A stretch of 53,589 nucleotides of DNA from an uncultured Prevotella sp. (GCA_944321295.1 CALUKU010000023.1:1-53589), one strand, 5' to 3'; positions 1 to 8,004 are shown, numbered from the stretch's first letter. Notes: generated by a model from the sequence alone, not told the origin. Numbers and translations: made by a program.

Positions 1-209
1 ACTTCCGTACCATCCGTTGTACCGGTGATGTCCGATGTCACCGTATGCACAAAAGGCGTATTGTCTGCCGTAGTAATTGGGGCTTCAGTGTTCACGTTGT
101 ATGCCTGGTATTTGGTTGGGATGGTGACGGTGATTACATCGCTTGCATCCACATTCGTTGTGGTCTTCAGCGTCACTTTCGCCACTACGTGCTGCAACGT
201 GGCAATTTT
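1..209 (-). pseudogene. Truncated frame of a probable Thr-rich surface/adhesin-like protein, running off the left edge
   Basis: Read on the minus strand, the frame from 209 down to 1 is open for about 69 codons after an in-frame TAA at 210-212. It is rich in Thr, Val, Asp and Asn (for example KTTTNVDASDVITVTIP), the composition of extracellular beta-sandwich repeats. No ATG lies in the open part; only weak TTG or GTG codons could start it. Upstream of the TAA the same frame is open again through about 48 codons (about 213-357) of unlike composition. I read this as the 5' end of a decayed or repeat-truncated surface protein; a frameshifted or alternatively started intact gene is possible. The plus-strand frame over the same bases has no protein-like character. 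The function is not identifiable. Confidence 0.35.
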
Positions 210-353
210 TTATTTGGGAACATTGTCCGAAGCTGAAAAAGGACGTTGTCCGACCGCTTCGGCCATATCTGTTTGTGTTGCTAATACTATAAAAGAGAAA
301 TCCCGTCGGTGCCGGCAGCCACCCGCGTAATCCCTTGAAACCCACGACGTTAC

Positions 354-419
354 AATAGGCCACCTTTCGTACGCCAAAAGGTTATCTTTTAGCGTACGAA
401 AGGTAATCTTTTATAGCAC
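354..419. repeat. 22-bp-period tandem array, copy 1 (3 units)
   Basis: Three consecutive 22-bp units (354-375, 376-397, 398-419) share the layout AAAGG-like start, CTTTT near the middle, then a GC-richer end. The ends of units 1 and 2 also pair as a hairpin, CCTTTCGTACGC at 363-374 with GCGTACGAAAGG at 392-403. The same period and layout recur at five other intergenic sites in this window. No spacers separate the units, so this is not a CRISPR array. Confidence 0.75.
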
Positions 420-505
420 AATTGACGACCTCTGAAGGTTCATCCGCTGTTTGGATGGATGGCAGGGTTTTATCTTCTTTAAAAATGTTCTCCTGATCAC
501 TACCG

Positions 506-671
506 CATCCTCTTCCAATCCAGGCGGTCGGTAGCCGTCCCGGACTTGATCCGGGAACCAGACGAATACACCCTCAAATCGCCAACGTTGCTGCATACAA
601 CCGGATCCCGTGTCAAACACGGGATGACACGATGTGCGAGCGCCTCAATTGGAAGAAGGTGTTTTCATTCT
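506..671. repeat. ~170-bp dispersed palindrome-bearing repeat, copy 1
   Basis: The stretch beginning CCTCTTCCAATCC and ending near GAAGAAGGTGTTTTCAT matches 3901-4077 in the same orientation over most of its length. It contains two palindromes: TCCCGGACTTGATCCGGGA (538-556) and ATCCCGTGT-CAA-ACACGGGAT (605-625). With the copy at 3901 it brackets the low-GC island as a pair of direct repeats. A related, rearranged copy lies at about 23.97-24.10 kb. Confidence 0.6.
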
Positions 672-1257
672 TCTTTATACCATAGAAAAATAGAGGATAA
701 ACCTATATCACATACTCCCAAAACTGCGAACGCCCCCTCTTAAAGTTCAACCAAACAGCATATGAATATCTCTAATGTTAATCCGTAGGCTTGTGTATGA
801 TACAAACCCACCTCATTTTAAAAAGAATGAAGCCGTCACAACCGAACAATGAATTGCCCATCAAATGGCTACCATAAGTTGATGTTATTGATTTTTCATA
901 ATAAACAATGGATAAATTGGACGGCAAACATAGAAATCAGCTTATGTTAAACATTTATTATGAAATAAAAGTCTGCCGCTTAACATACCTTAATATTTAA
1001 AACGCAAAAAACTTGAAGATGTGAGTATAATTCACAATGCTGACTTAGCCCAACTTATAAGTCATTAGGCTTAGGGCTGATGGGAAGGGGTAATACCTTG
1101 CTTCCTAAATTTATACGGCAGTCTGCGAATAGTCTCTGATTTCTTTGGCTAATTCGTTCTTTTTCTTTAGTTTTGTAACCAAACAAAAGTAAAAAGGAGG
1201 TCAGAAACAGACATAAGATATTAAAAGACATATTGCAAGCGACTTGTAGACAAATTA
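672..1257. other. Intergenic stretch without a recognisable gene
   Basis: This AT-rich stretch has no ORF with protein-like composition on either strand. A good Shine-Dalgarno-like AGGAGG at 1195-1200 is not followed by a start codon at usable distance. No tRNA or other RNA gene was recognised. It may hold regulatory sequence for the island genes downstream, but nothing specific can be supported. Confidence 0.5.
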
Positions 1258-1392
1258 TTTGGCTTTAGTAAATCTGGTAAATTGAAAATAGCCCCGAATA
1301 ATAAGTCGAAAGGTGGGTTTGTACCCTGCAAAGGGCGCAGATTGCTTTTCCTTATTTGGGCTAAAGGTTTTACCAGAACCTACTAAAGCAAA
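1258..1392. repeat. Long imperfect inverted repeat upstream of the nuclease gene
   Basis: The left arm (about 1258-1305) and the reverse complement of the right arm (about 1345-1392) align over about 48 bases with few mismatches, sharing blocks such as CTTTAGTA, TCTGGTAAA, TAGCCC and AATAA. The roughly 39-nt loop holds a further small stem GGGTTTGTACCC. Transcribed, it would fold into a long hairpin 58 nt before the nuclease start. It could be a structured leader, a decayed mobile-element end or a cassette-type recombination site; none is proven. Confidence 0.55.
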
Positions 1393-1450
1393 TGAGTGAA
1401 AAGATTAGGCTGTGTCCTTTTTCTTTTTCCCGTTTGCAGGAAATAAAATA

Positions 1451-2335
1451 ATGTACAACTCACAAAAAACTTTAAATATGGATTTTAAATTAGAATACAT
1501 GGAACATCTGTTCGCTAAGATAAGCAAGAAAAAGACGGAGTCCTACGTTATCAGCCGAATATGGCACCAGTTGAACGACGACCGCGTCAAGTTCGTCGTT
1601 CAACAGTATATCAGAAGAACACAAGACAGATATGCGCTTTCAGACTTGTATCTGCCTCAACTCAACATTTTCATAGAGATAAACGAACCTTTCCATAAAA
1701 ACAACGTGGAGGTTGACAACATCCGCAATGAGGAAATCTTGAAAGTCACAAGCTCTAAGCCGATAGTGATAGATTGTGATTGTGACATTCAAGAAATCCA
1801 CCGCCAAGTTACGGCTGTCGTGAGTCTCATAAGGCAACGCATCACAGATGTTGGTGACAAATTTAAGCCATGGGACGACGCAAGCACTCTCATCGTGGAA
1901 TATCACCGCAATAAAGGTTATCTGAAAGTTGAGGGCAACGAATGTCTGCGTACAACGGAAGATGTTGCGGCTGTATTTGGAACAAAACCCAAACATCGCG
2001 GTTTCCTACGTGCTTCTGGTGCGGCTGTGCCGAACAAGAAGAATGAGATTATTTGGTGGCCTAACACGGAACATCGTCTTTGGTGCAATCAACTTTCGGA
2101 AGATGGAATGTATATCTATGAATATCCTAAAGCGGATAACAAACGCGCCGAGCACCTAAGGCATTGGCTTTCCGCACCAGAAGAAACTCGTATTACATTC
2201 TTGCGATACAAAGACGACTTGGGCTTCTGCTTCTATCGCTTCGTAGGCGTGTTCCGCCTTGATAAAGAAAAATCCAAACAGGAAGACAAATGTGTCTGGG
2301 AACGTATCTCAGATACTTATCAACTTAATGTTTAA
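1451..2335 (+). CDS. Probable PvuRts1I/AbaSI-like modification-dependent restriction endonuclease
   Basis: The protein has 294 residues from ATG 1451. The N-terminal half has the layout I associate with the Vsr-like nuclease of the PvuRts1I/AbaSI family: ESYVISRIWHQL (about 30-41), QQYIRR, then YALSDLYLPQLNIFIEINE (about 61-79), whose D65...E76 and H82 are candidate metal-binding residues. The C-terminal half (about 195-290: IIWWPNTEHRLW, FLRYKDDLGFCFYRFVG) would be the SRA-like modified-cytosine reader. Family members cut DNA carrying 5-hydroxymethyl- or glucosylated cytosine, an anti-phage role; that is family knowledge, not shown here. ATG 1451 follows GCAGGAAATAAAATA; the frame extends upstream only to a GTG at 1412. 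No methyltransferase lies nearby, as expected for a Type IV enzyme. Family identity is recalled by eye and moderately sure; a nuclease of some kind is more certain. Confidence 0.6.
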   Translation: MYNSQKTLNMDFKLEYMEHLFAKISKKKTESYVISRIWHQLNDDRVKFVVQQYIRRTQDRYALSDLYLPQLNIFIEINEPFHKNNVEVDNIRNEEILKVTSSKPIVIDCDCDIQEIHRQVTAVVSLIRQRITDVGDKFKPWDDASTLIVEYHRNKGYLKVEGNECLRTTEDVAAVFGTKPKHRGFLRASGAAVPNKKNEIIWWPNTEHRLWCNQLSEDGMYIYEYPKADNKRAEHLRHWLSAPEETRITFLRYKDDLGFCFYRFVGVFRLDKEKSKQEDKCVWERISDTYQLNV

Positions 2336-2355
2336 CTTTATAAAACTTTAAAATT

Positions 2356-2553
2356 ATGTACGCATTTAAAGTAACTGCCAAACAGAACATTGGCGGAAAG
2401 ATTGCAAAAGGCATGAGTGTTCAATGTGTAGAACAAAACACAAATTCTCCACAAATTAAAACAATCATGGAAGCTTTTAAAAATCAATTAGGCATTGAAA
2501 TAAAAGGTATTGAAGTTTCCAAATCTTATTTTAATGTTGAAAGATTGAAATAA
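2356..2553 (+). CDS. Small hypothetical protein (65 aa)
   Basis: This soluble 65-residue protein starts MYAFKVTAKQNIGGKIAKGM and has no membrane segment or Cys cluster. It starts 20 bp after the nuclease stop and ends before a strong hairpin terminator, so it is probably co-transcribed with the nuclease. The short beta-rich start followed by a helix resembles small conserved Bacteroidetes proteins of unknown role. It could be an accessory or inhibitor of the nuclease; that is inference from position only. Confidence 0.6.
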   Translation: MYAFKVTAKQNIGGKIAKGMSVQCVEQNTNSPQIKTIMEAFKNQLGIEIKGIEVSKSYFNVERLK

Positions 2554-2568
2554 TTTCATTCTAAAATG

Positions 2569-2599
2569 ATGAGAGTGCATTGTTTTTATGCACTCTCAT
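2569..2599 (+). terminator. Hairpin terminator after the 65-aa gene
   Basis: ATGAGAGTGCAT (2569-2580) pairs perfectly with ATGCACTCTCAT (2588-2599) around a T-rich loop, and is followed by a short TTAGCTT tail. It closes the nuclease plus 65-aa gene unit. Confidence 0.7.
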
Positions 2600-2676
2600 T
2601 TAGCTTCATATACCATAAAAATAATTGAAAAACATTCGACTTTTTACCTAATACTATTATCAACCAAACTATAATT

Positions 2677-3156
2677 ATGGCAAAATACGGACCGTGCAGA
2701 AATATAAAGGGACCTCATCCTTGGAGCAAGTTGCAGTCAGCCCTATACAAAGTGATAGACAAAGATATGAACTTTCAGATACACAGTTGCGCTTATGACA
2801 TTGGTGACAGCATAGGAATTCCACGTTTTTGGCTCACCATCGGAAAAGACATAGTGTGGGATTTTCCCAAAAACGCCATGTGGGACAACAGCGATTGGAA
2901 TTTTTACGATGAGGCAAAAAACATATCACGATTGATAAAAGCATATATTGACTGCCCTAAGGACGAGCTGCTGACACACACATTCAATGACAAATGGAAA
3001 ATGACTCCTTATCTGCTCGCTTGCGACAAACGTAACGGAAAAAGACGATTGGCGCAGATGTTAGAAAAAGACGAGTATTCATGCGCAGCATGGATTATCA
3101 GGAAAAGATTAGAAACTAAACAAAAACCGACAACTAATGAATACAAAGAAAAATAG
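2677..3156 (+). CDS. Hypothetical protein, possibly SF0329-like
   Basis: This protein has 159 residues. The N-terminal part PHPWSKLQSALYKVIDKDMN followed by RFWLTIGKDIVWDFPK resembles, from memory, the SF0329-type small proteins that open with a WSKL motif and carry an RFWITVDGKEI-like strand. The C-terminal third is basic and Lys-rich. There are no catalytic motifs, signal peptide or membrane segments. It overlaps the next gene by 20 bp in another frame, which suggests translational coupling. The function is unknown. Confidence 0.6.
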   Translation: MAKYGPCRNIKGPHPWSKLQSALYKVIDKDMNFQIHSCAYDIGDSIGIPRFWLTIGKDIVWDFPKNAMWDNSDWNFYDEAKNISRLIKAYIDCPKDELLTHTFNDKWKMTPYLLACDKRNGKRRLAQMLEKDEYSCAAWIIRKRLETKQKPTTNEYKEK

Positions 3157-3769
3157 TTTATTTGTATTGGAAGCCGTCACATTCACAAAGAAACGCCGAC
3201 GGCACAAAGACGATTACCAACCGTTTACAACGAAAGTATCGTTCATTTCATTTTACAAGCAATTTGAAGAAGCCGAAAATGGAATTGGCAGACTTTTAGA
3301 TGAATATGACATTGATAACATCTATTGCTTCTACATACACCAAGTTCCATTTGAATGTTTTACTTATCCTCATAATTTTGACAGCTATGCAACATGGCTG
3401 TATGATCCTAAGGGAAACAAAATTGACGAACGCACATATCCGTCATACCGCTTCGGATGTCATTTTAAAGGAAGACCGAAAGAAAAATTACGTTTCAACA
3501 TCGGTGACGTGGTGGAATATCATGGGGATTTATGTATTGTCATTTCTGTTCCGAAGGAACGATATGACAGGATGATGGACGACAGCGACGATTGTTATTG
3601 CGTCCTCTATCTGGACCAAGACTTTGACTGTAATGAATTTTTCCACAGCCATCCCGAATGTATTAAAGTAATGCCGCCAAGATTTCCAATCTCACAGAAG
3701 GTTCAAAATCAAATAACACGTGTAAAAGAATGGTACGCCGAGTGCCTAAAAGAATACAACCAACAATGA
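3137..3769 (+). CDS. Hypothetical protein (210 aa), coupled to the preceding gene
   Basis: The start lies inside the 3' end of the preceding gene (20-bp overlap, different frame). The protein is aromatic- and Asp-rich. A central segment LRFNIGDVVEYHGDLCIVIS (about 118-137) looks like a small SH3-like or KOW-like beta barrel: GD-V-E followed by a hydrophobic strand. No enzyme motif, membrane segment or signal peptide is visible. GC content is lower than in the core genes of this window, consistent with acquired DNA. Its role is unknown; co-occurrence with the nuclease makes a defence or immunity role possible but unproven. Confidence 0.6.
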   Translation: MNTKKNSLFVLEAVTFTKKRRRHKDDYQPFTTKVSFISFYKQFEEAENGIGRLLDEYDIDNIYCFYIHQVPFECFTYPHNFDSYATWLYDPKGNKIDERTYPSYRFGCHFKGRPKEKLRFNIGDVVEYHGDLCIVISVPKERYDRMMDDSDDCYCVLYLDQDFDCNEFFHSHPECIKVMPPRFPISQKVQNQITRVKEWYAECLKEYNQQ

Positions 3770-3820
3770 TAATGGTAAACATGTAATTATATAAACCCCT
3801 CAGCCGATAAATATATTATT

Positions 3821-3884
3821 AACGCAAGTTCGGTATAAGAATACACCCACGGTAGGGACATAATTAACGTAAATTCGGTATAAG
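3821..3884. repeat. MITE relic: two 19-bp repeats around a core terminus
   Basis: AACGCAAGTTCGGTATAAG (3821-3839), then the core terminus GTAGGGACATAATT (3852-3865), then AACGTAAATTCGGTATAAG (3866-3884). Full copies of the element at 17.35 and 34.07 kb carry the same 19-bp outer repeat and the same core terminus, so this is a truncated copy with a second 19-bp repeat fused directly to it. Confidence 0.65.
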
Positions 3885-3900
3885 AACATACGTATGAATA

Positions 3901-4077
3901 CACCCTCTTCCAATCCAAGCAGTCGCTAATTGTCATCCCGGACTTGATTTGTCGTCATCCTGAACTTGATTCAGGACAGAATGAAAGCACCCTCATACAA
4001 CCGACGTTGCGGCATACGACTGGTTCCCAGAACAAGTCCTGGATTACCGAGCGCCTCGCTTGGACGAGGGTGTTCAT
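3901..4077. repeat. ~170-bp dispersed palindrome-bearing repeat, copy 2
   Basis: This copy begins CACCCTCTTCCAATCCAAGC and ends GAGGGTGTTCAT, so its ends are partly inverted (CACCCTC / GAGGGTG). It contains GTCATCCCGGACTTGATTTG and TCCTGAACTTGATTCAGGA-type palindromes. It is framed by the 19-bp repeat at 3866-3884 and its reverse complement at 4100-4118, making a ~253-bp unit that resembles a second MITE type using the same outer ends. It is a direct repeat of 506-671 across the accessory island. Confidence 0.6.
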
Positions 4078-4278
4078 ATCCACATGAGAGTGAGTCTTCC
4101 TTATACCGAACTCACGTATTATTACAAATAGTTCTATACCCGATAAGGTACAAAACAAATTTAAACACATAAAATTATACCCTAAAAGGTATAATAAGCT
4201 TAAGAGAAATACTTAATTATACATTTCAGGGTATAGCCTGAGTGAACAGACTTGCCAGCAGCAAGTCAAGTAAACACA

Positions 4279-5391
4279 TTATAATTCAAGCGGTTCGTAT
4301 GGCAGGCCGAACACGTCGGCAACGGCCTTATATACAACCTTACCTTCAACGACGTTAAGACCTTTGAACAGCGCATTGTCCTCACGGCATGCCGCACGCC
4401 AGCCTTTATCGGCCAAGGCCACGGCGTATTTCAGCGTAGCATTGGTCAGAGCCATGGTTGAAGTGTTGGGAACAGCTCCCGGAATATTGGCCACGGCATA
4501 ATGCACAATGCCGTCAACCTCGTAAGTCGGCTCACTATGCGTCGTCGGGTGTGATGTTTCAAAACATCCGCCCTGGTCAATGGCTACGTCAACCAGCACG
4601 CTGCCGGGCTGCATGGTCTTCAGCATGTCGCGCGTCATAAGCTTCGGAGCCTTGTCGCCAGGCACAAGCACGGCGCCGATAACGATGTCGGCGTCACGTA
4701 TCTCGGCGGCGACGTTGCTTGCCGATGAATATAATGTGTTTACGTTAGCCGGCATATTTATCGACAATTCATGCAAGCGAGGCAGCGAGATGTCCGTTAT
4801 AACGACGTCGGCACCCATGCCGGCCGCCACGCGCGCGGCTGCTTGCCCCACTATGCCTCCTCCAAGGACGACAACCTTGGCCGGCTTAACGCCCGGCACA
4901 CCGCAAATCAGCTTACCCTTGCCGCCCTTCGTCTTTTGCAGGTAATACGCGCCGTTGATTGTAGCCATGCGTCCGGCAATCTCGCTCATAGGCGTAAGCA
5001 AGGGCAATGTGCCGGCTGCCGGCTGAACGGTTTCATAAGCAAGGCATACACCGCCGCTCTTTATCATAGCGTCGGTAAGCTCGCGGCTGCACGCAAAATG
5101 GAAATAAGTGAAAACGAGTTGCCCCTTGCGTATGAGTGGATATTCGGGAGCGATGGGCTCCTTCACTTTCACGATCATATCAGCCTCGGCATACACGTCA
5201 TTAATAGTCGGCAGAATGTGCGCGCCGACTGCTACGTACATTTCGTCTGGGAAACCACTGCCTTCGCCGGCAGTAGACTGCACATAGACAGTATGTCCGT
5301 GATTAACAAGTTCTGACACGCCCGACGGAGTCATGCCCACGCGGTTCTCGTTGTTCTTAATCTCTTTTGGAATACCGATTTTCATAGTCAT
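4279..5391 (-). CDS. ald: Alanine dehydrogenase
   Basis: It converts L-alanine and NAD+ reversibly to pyruvate, ammonia and NADH in the cytoplasm. The 370 residues are the usual family length. The N-terminal domain opens MKIGIPKEIKNNENRVGMTP, with the substrate-binding Arg-Lys region and KVKEP. The NAD-binding Rossmann motif VVVLGGGIVGQAAARVA is at about 172-188, and the C-terminal part has VDVAIDQGGCFET and NIPGAVPNTST. ATG 5391 and ATG 5385 are both possible starts. It is monocistronic: a repeat region lies downstream and a terminator-bearing gap upstream. The call is firm. Confidence 0.96.
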   Translation of the reverse strand: MTMKIGIPKEIKNNENRVGMTPSGVSELVNHGHTVYVQSTAGEGSGFPDEMYVAVGAHILPTINDVYAEADMIVKVKEPIAPEYPLIRKGQLVFTYFHFACSRELTDAMIKSGGVCLAYETVQPAAGTLPLLTPMSEIAGRMATINGAYYLQKTKGGKGKLICGVPGVKPAKVVVLGGGIVGQAAARVAAGMGADVVITDISLPRLHELSINMPANVNTLYSSASNVAAEIRDADIVIGAVLVPGDKAPKLMTRDMLKTMQPGSVLVDVAIDQGGCFETSHPTTHSEPTYEVDGIVHYAVANIPGAVPNTSTMALTNATLKYAVALADKGWRAACREDNALFKGLNVVEGKVVYKAVADVFGLPYEPLEL

Positions 5392-5462
5392 AAAAGGTTT
5401 TTAGGTAAAACAAAAATCTCAAAGGCAAATATAGTGTAAATCAAATAAAGAACAAACAAAAA

Positions 5463-5493
5463 GGATGTGAAACAAACTATTAATTTCACATCC
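5463..5493 (-). terminator. Intrinsic terminator of the nusB-DUF2461 operon
   Basis: GGATGTGAAA (5463-5472) pairs with TTTCACATCC (5484-5493). Read on the minus strand the stem is followed by TTTTTGTTTG, a U-tract, as expected for the end of the operon whose last stop is at 5595. Confidence 0.75.
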
Positions 5494-5594
5494 AGAATAT
5501 AAATTAAAGATAAATTAATATTACAACAGCTGTTATCACAACAAATTGCAATACCAGTGTTGCATGCCTGCACCAATTAAACAGCTACGGCACA

Positions 5595-6293
5595 TCACTC
5601 ATAATCGTCGATTACCGAATTGATGAAATCCATCATCGGCTTGCCTACCTTCAATATGGCAACCATGTCGTCAAGCCATTGTTCGCCTTCGAAGAACGTA
5701 TCGGGCACGGCTCTCCAGCAACAATAGTCTTTCATCCTTATGTATTGTATGAACTCATAATCGCGCGGAAAACCCGATGGTGCCGTCTTAAGGTGCTCAA
5801 TGCCAAATCCTTTTTCATCATCCCATCCACCCTTACCCGGTTCACCGAACATTTCAACAAAGGGCTTGCCCTCAACAATACTGCGCCATTGGTCGATGTT
5901 AGCCATAATCTCGTTGCGGCATGACGTAAGAATGTTGGTGGGTAAATAATAATTACCGCATGACACAAGGCAGTGTCCCGGTTCAAGATGTATGTAATAA
6001 CCGCCATGGAAAGCCTTTTTGCCATGCGCGGCGACGTATGCTCCAAGATGAGTCTTATAAGGAGATTTGTCTAACGAGAAGCGTGTATCGCGGTTGAACC
6101 TGTACATCGCATCTTTTGCGGTGAGATGGCGTATGGACGGGTCGAACTCTGAAATTCTGGCAATTGCGGAGTTTACTCCCTTCTCGAAGTCTTTCCTTAC
6201 GGCCTGATATTCGTCTTTATTCGCCGTAAACCATTCACGATTGTTGTTCAGCTTAATGTCGCTGAGAAATTTCAATATCCTTTTGGCTTGCAT
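5595..6293 (-). CDS. DUF2461 family protein
   Basis: This 232-residue protein matches the DUF2461 family (TIGR02453) by its characteristic blocks: FLSDIKLNNNREWFTANKDE near the N-terminus, RFNRDTRFSLDKSPYKTHLG (about 67-86), then GYYIHLEPG. The family has no established biochemical role. The protein is soluble. It is the last gene of the minus-strand operon, 33 bp after nth. The conserved NREWF, R-NRDTRFS and SPYKTHLG blocks could be ligand-binding, but no activity should be assumed. Confidence 0.9.
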   Translation of the reverse strand: MQAKRILKFLSDIKLNNNREWFTANKDEYQAVRKDFEKGVNSAIARISEFDPSIRHLTAKDAMYRFNRDTRFSLDKSPYKTHLGAYVAAHGKKAFHGGYYIHLEPGHCLVSCGNYYLPTNILTSCRNEIMANIDQWRSIVEGKPFVEMFGEPGKGGWDDEKGFGIEHLKTAPSGFPRDYEFIQYIRMKDYCCWRAVPDTFFEGEQWLDDMVAILKVGKPMMDFINSVIDDYE

Positions 6294-6326
6294 CTCTCCT
6301 ATGATAAATTTATATCTTTAAGATTG

Positions 6327-6977
6327 TCAAGACAATTTTGAACCTTCAAGCAATTTTGGACAAAACGTATAGAACTGGCACTTGTCACAATGCGGAGCAC
6401 GACTCGTGCAGACGTACCGGCCATGCAAAAGAAGCCAATGATGGGCGTCAGCCGCCATATCCGGCGGAATGTTCTTCAACAGCTCACGCTCAACCTTCAA
6501 TGGTGTATCACAGCTTGCCGGCACCAAACCAAGTCTGCGGCTGACACGGAAGACGTGCGTATCAACAGCAATAGCCGAACGGCCATAAGCAACCGCCTGT
6601 ATTACATTTGCCGTCTTACGGCCTACGCCAGGCAGCTTAAGCAAATCATCGAAAGACTGGGGAACATCGCCGCCGTACACCGTAACAACCATACGTGCCA
6701 TCTCAACAAGATGGCGTGCCTTTGAATTGGGATATGATACGCTCCTTACATACTCAAGAACCTCGTCAGGTTCAGCCTCAGCCATGGATTTGGCATCAGG
6801 ATAACGTTCAAAAAGAGCCGGAGTTATCATATTGACACGCTTGTCCGTACACTGTGCGCTGAGTATGACAGCCACCAACAACTGGAATACGCTGCCATAC
6901 TCAAGCTCAGTAGTAACTCGGGGCATTTCGTTTTGGAAATACTCCAACACGTGTTTATATCTATCCTTCCTTCTCAT
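6327..6977 (-). CDS. nth: Endonuclease III
   Basis: This is a base-excision repair DNA glycosylase/AP lyase for oxidised pyrimidines. From ATG 6977 (216 aa) the helix-hairpin-helix LPGVG is at 115-119, the catalytic Lys at 121 (GRKTAN) and the catalytic Asp at 139 (AVDTHVFRV). Four cysteines at 190, 197, 200 and 206 have the CX6CX2CX5C spacing of the [4Fe-4S] cluster. A longer frame starts with TTG at 7010; I prefer ATG 6977, which has AAGGGTGAGG just upstream and matches the usual N-terminus. It overlaps the DUF5606 gene by 17 bp. Confidence 0.96.
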   Translation of the reverse strand: MRRKDRYKHVLEYFQNEMPRVTTELEYGSVFQLLVAVILSAQCTDKRVNMITPALFERYPDAKSMAEAEPDEVLEYVRSVSYPNSKARHLVEMARMVVTVYGGDVPQSFDDLLKLPGVGRKTANVIQAVAYGRSAIAVDTHVFRVSRRLGLVPASCDTPLKVERELLKNIPPDMAADAHHWLLLHGRYVCTSRAPHCDKCQFYTFCPKLLEGSKLS

Positions 6978-7395
6978 CCTCACCCTTGTCTGCTTCCGTC
7001 GGGGTGTCAAAATCGGTTATGCCGTTCTTAACCAATATATCGTACCACTGCAGCAGTTTCTTAATATCGCTGTCATGCACGCGGTCACGGTCGAATTCAG
7101 GCAGGACTTCGGCAAAATAGGCACGCAATTCCTTTGAACTGCACTTCTTATAATTAATAGAAGCCGGCTGTCCGTTCTCTTTAGCCAATACGCCTGCCAA
7201 AACTTTTGTCAAAGGCACATCGTCAGCCTCTGTATAAATGGCTATGTCATTAAGGCTGGTGATACTGTCGGTGGCAAATATAGGAAGACGCCTGTGGGTT
7301 TCGTCAACTTTCTCAACGATCAAAGTTGCCTTACCTCTTGAAATTAGCTTGTAAAGACCGGGCTTTCCCGAAACTGCAAGAATTGTATGTTCCAT
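6961..7395 (-). CDS. DUF5606 family protein
   Basis: This 144-residue Bacteroidetes protein opens HTILAVSGKPGLYKLISRGK, typical of the DUF5606 family, and has a helical middle with LRAYFAEVLPEFDRDRVHDS and an acidic tail (EADKGEDEKEG). It is soluble, with no catalytic motif. It sits between coaE (33 bp upstream) and nth (overlapping). The function is unknown; conserved position near repair and translation genes does not by itself define a role. Confidence 0.85.
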   Translation of the reverse strand: MEHTILAVSGKPGLYKLISRGKATLIVEKVDETHRRLPIFATDSITSLNDIAIYTEADDVPLTKVLAGVLAKENGQPASINYKKCSSKELRAYFAEVLPEFDRDRVHDSDIKKLLQWYDILVKNGITDFDTPTEADKGEDEKEG

Positions 7396-7428
7396 TTTTT
7401 AATAATGTTTTTTATTGTATTTATAATT

Positions 7429-8004
7429 TTATTTCAAGACATCCGTAAGACCTAAGGATGTCAAAACACTATCGATTTGTTCTTCTAAATCGGCCTCGCC
7501 GTCATTAATGATTTCATAATCACTGAGCGAAACCATTTGCTCTTGAGGCTGTTGCTTGTCTATCCACTCCAAGGCTTTTTCACGTGTTATTCCGTCCCTT
7601 TGGATAATCCTCTCCACCCTAACCTCAAGTGGAGCCGTCACGCATATCACTTTGTCAACCAACTTATCAAAACCGCTTGAAAACAATATAGCGCACTCCA
7701 TCCATTTGTCACCAGATTTAACGAAGTCATCAGCTACGGCCGGGTGCACAATCTTATTTACAGCAGTCGTATTATCTTCGCTCTTAAGAAGGAAGGCAGC
7801 CAATACGGCCTTATTCAACACTCCGTCAGAATAAACGCTGTCGCCCACGAGCTTGCGCAACTCGTCCTGAATCTTCAACGACGAAGCCATAATGCGCTTC
7901 GCGGCCCTGTCACAATCATAGACACGAATGTCACGTTCGCCAAGCAACTTGCAAACGTAACTCTTACCGCAACCTATTCCTCCTGTAACCGCGACTTTTA
8001 CCAT
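7429..8004 (-). CDS. coaE: Dephospho-CoA kinase
   Basis: It performs the last step of coenzyme A synthesis, ATP-dependent 3'-phosphorylation of dephospho-CoA. The Walker A loop GGIGCGKS is at residues 8-15, followed by YDCDRAAKRIM (the substrate-binding Asp region). DKVICVTAPLEVRVERIIQR is the lid region, and QMVSLSDYEIINDG closes the conserved core. At 191 aa it is normal length. The gene lies 9 bp downstream of the YbbR-like gene. Confidence 0.96.
   Translation of the reverse strand: MVKVAVTGGIGCGKSYVCKLLGERDIRVYDCDRAAKRIMASSLKIQDELRKLVGDSVYSDGVLNKAVLAAFLLKSEDNTTAVNKIVHPAVADDFVKSGDKWMECAILFSSGFDKLVDKVICVTAPLEVRVERIIQRDGITREKALEWIDKQQPQEQMVSLSDYEIINDGEADLEEQIDSVLTSLGLTDVLK

Noticed and set aside
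25-330. 101-codon plus-strand frame at the left edge
   Set aside because: The minus-strand frame over the same bases has surface-protein composition; the plus frame does not and lacks a promoter.
1258-1392. Integron attC site
   Set aside because: The hairpin form is suggestive, but I could not identify the core-site sequences at its ends, and no integrase is in the window. Kept only as an inverted repeat.
4194-4259. A seventh 22-bp-period array downstream of ald
   Set aside because: AAAAGG, GAAATA and AGGGTA starts fall at 22-bp steps, but the mid-unit CTTTT is absent and the stretch is AT-rich, so chance is likely.
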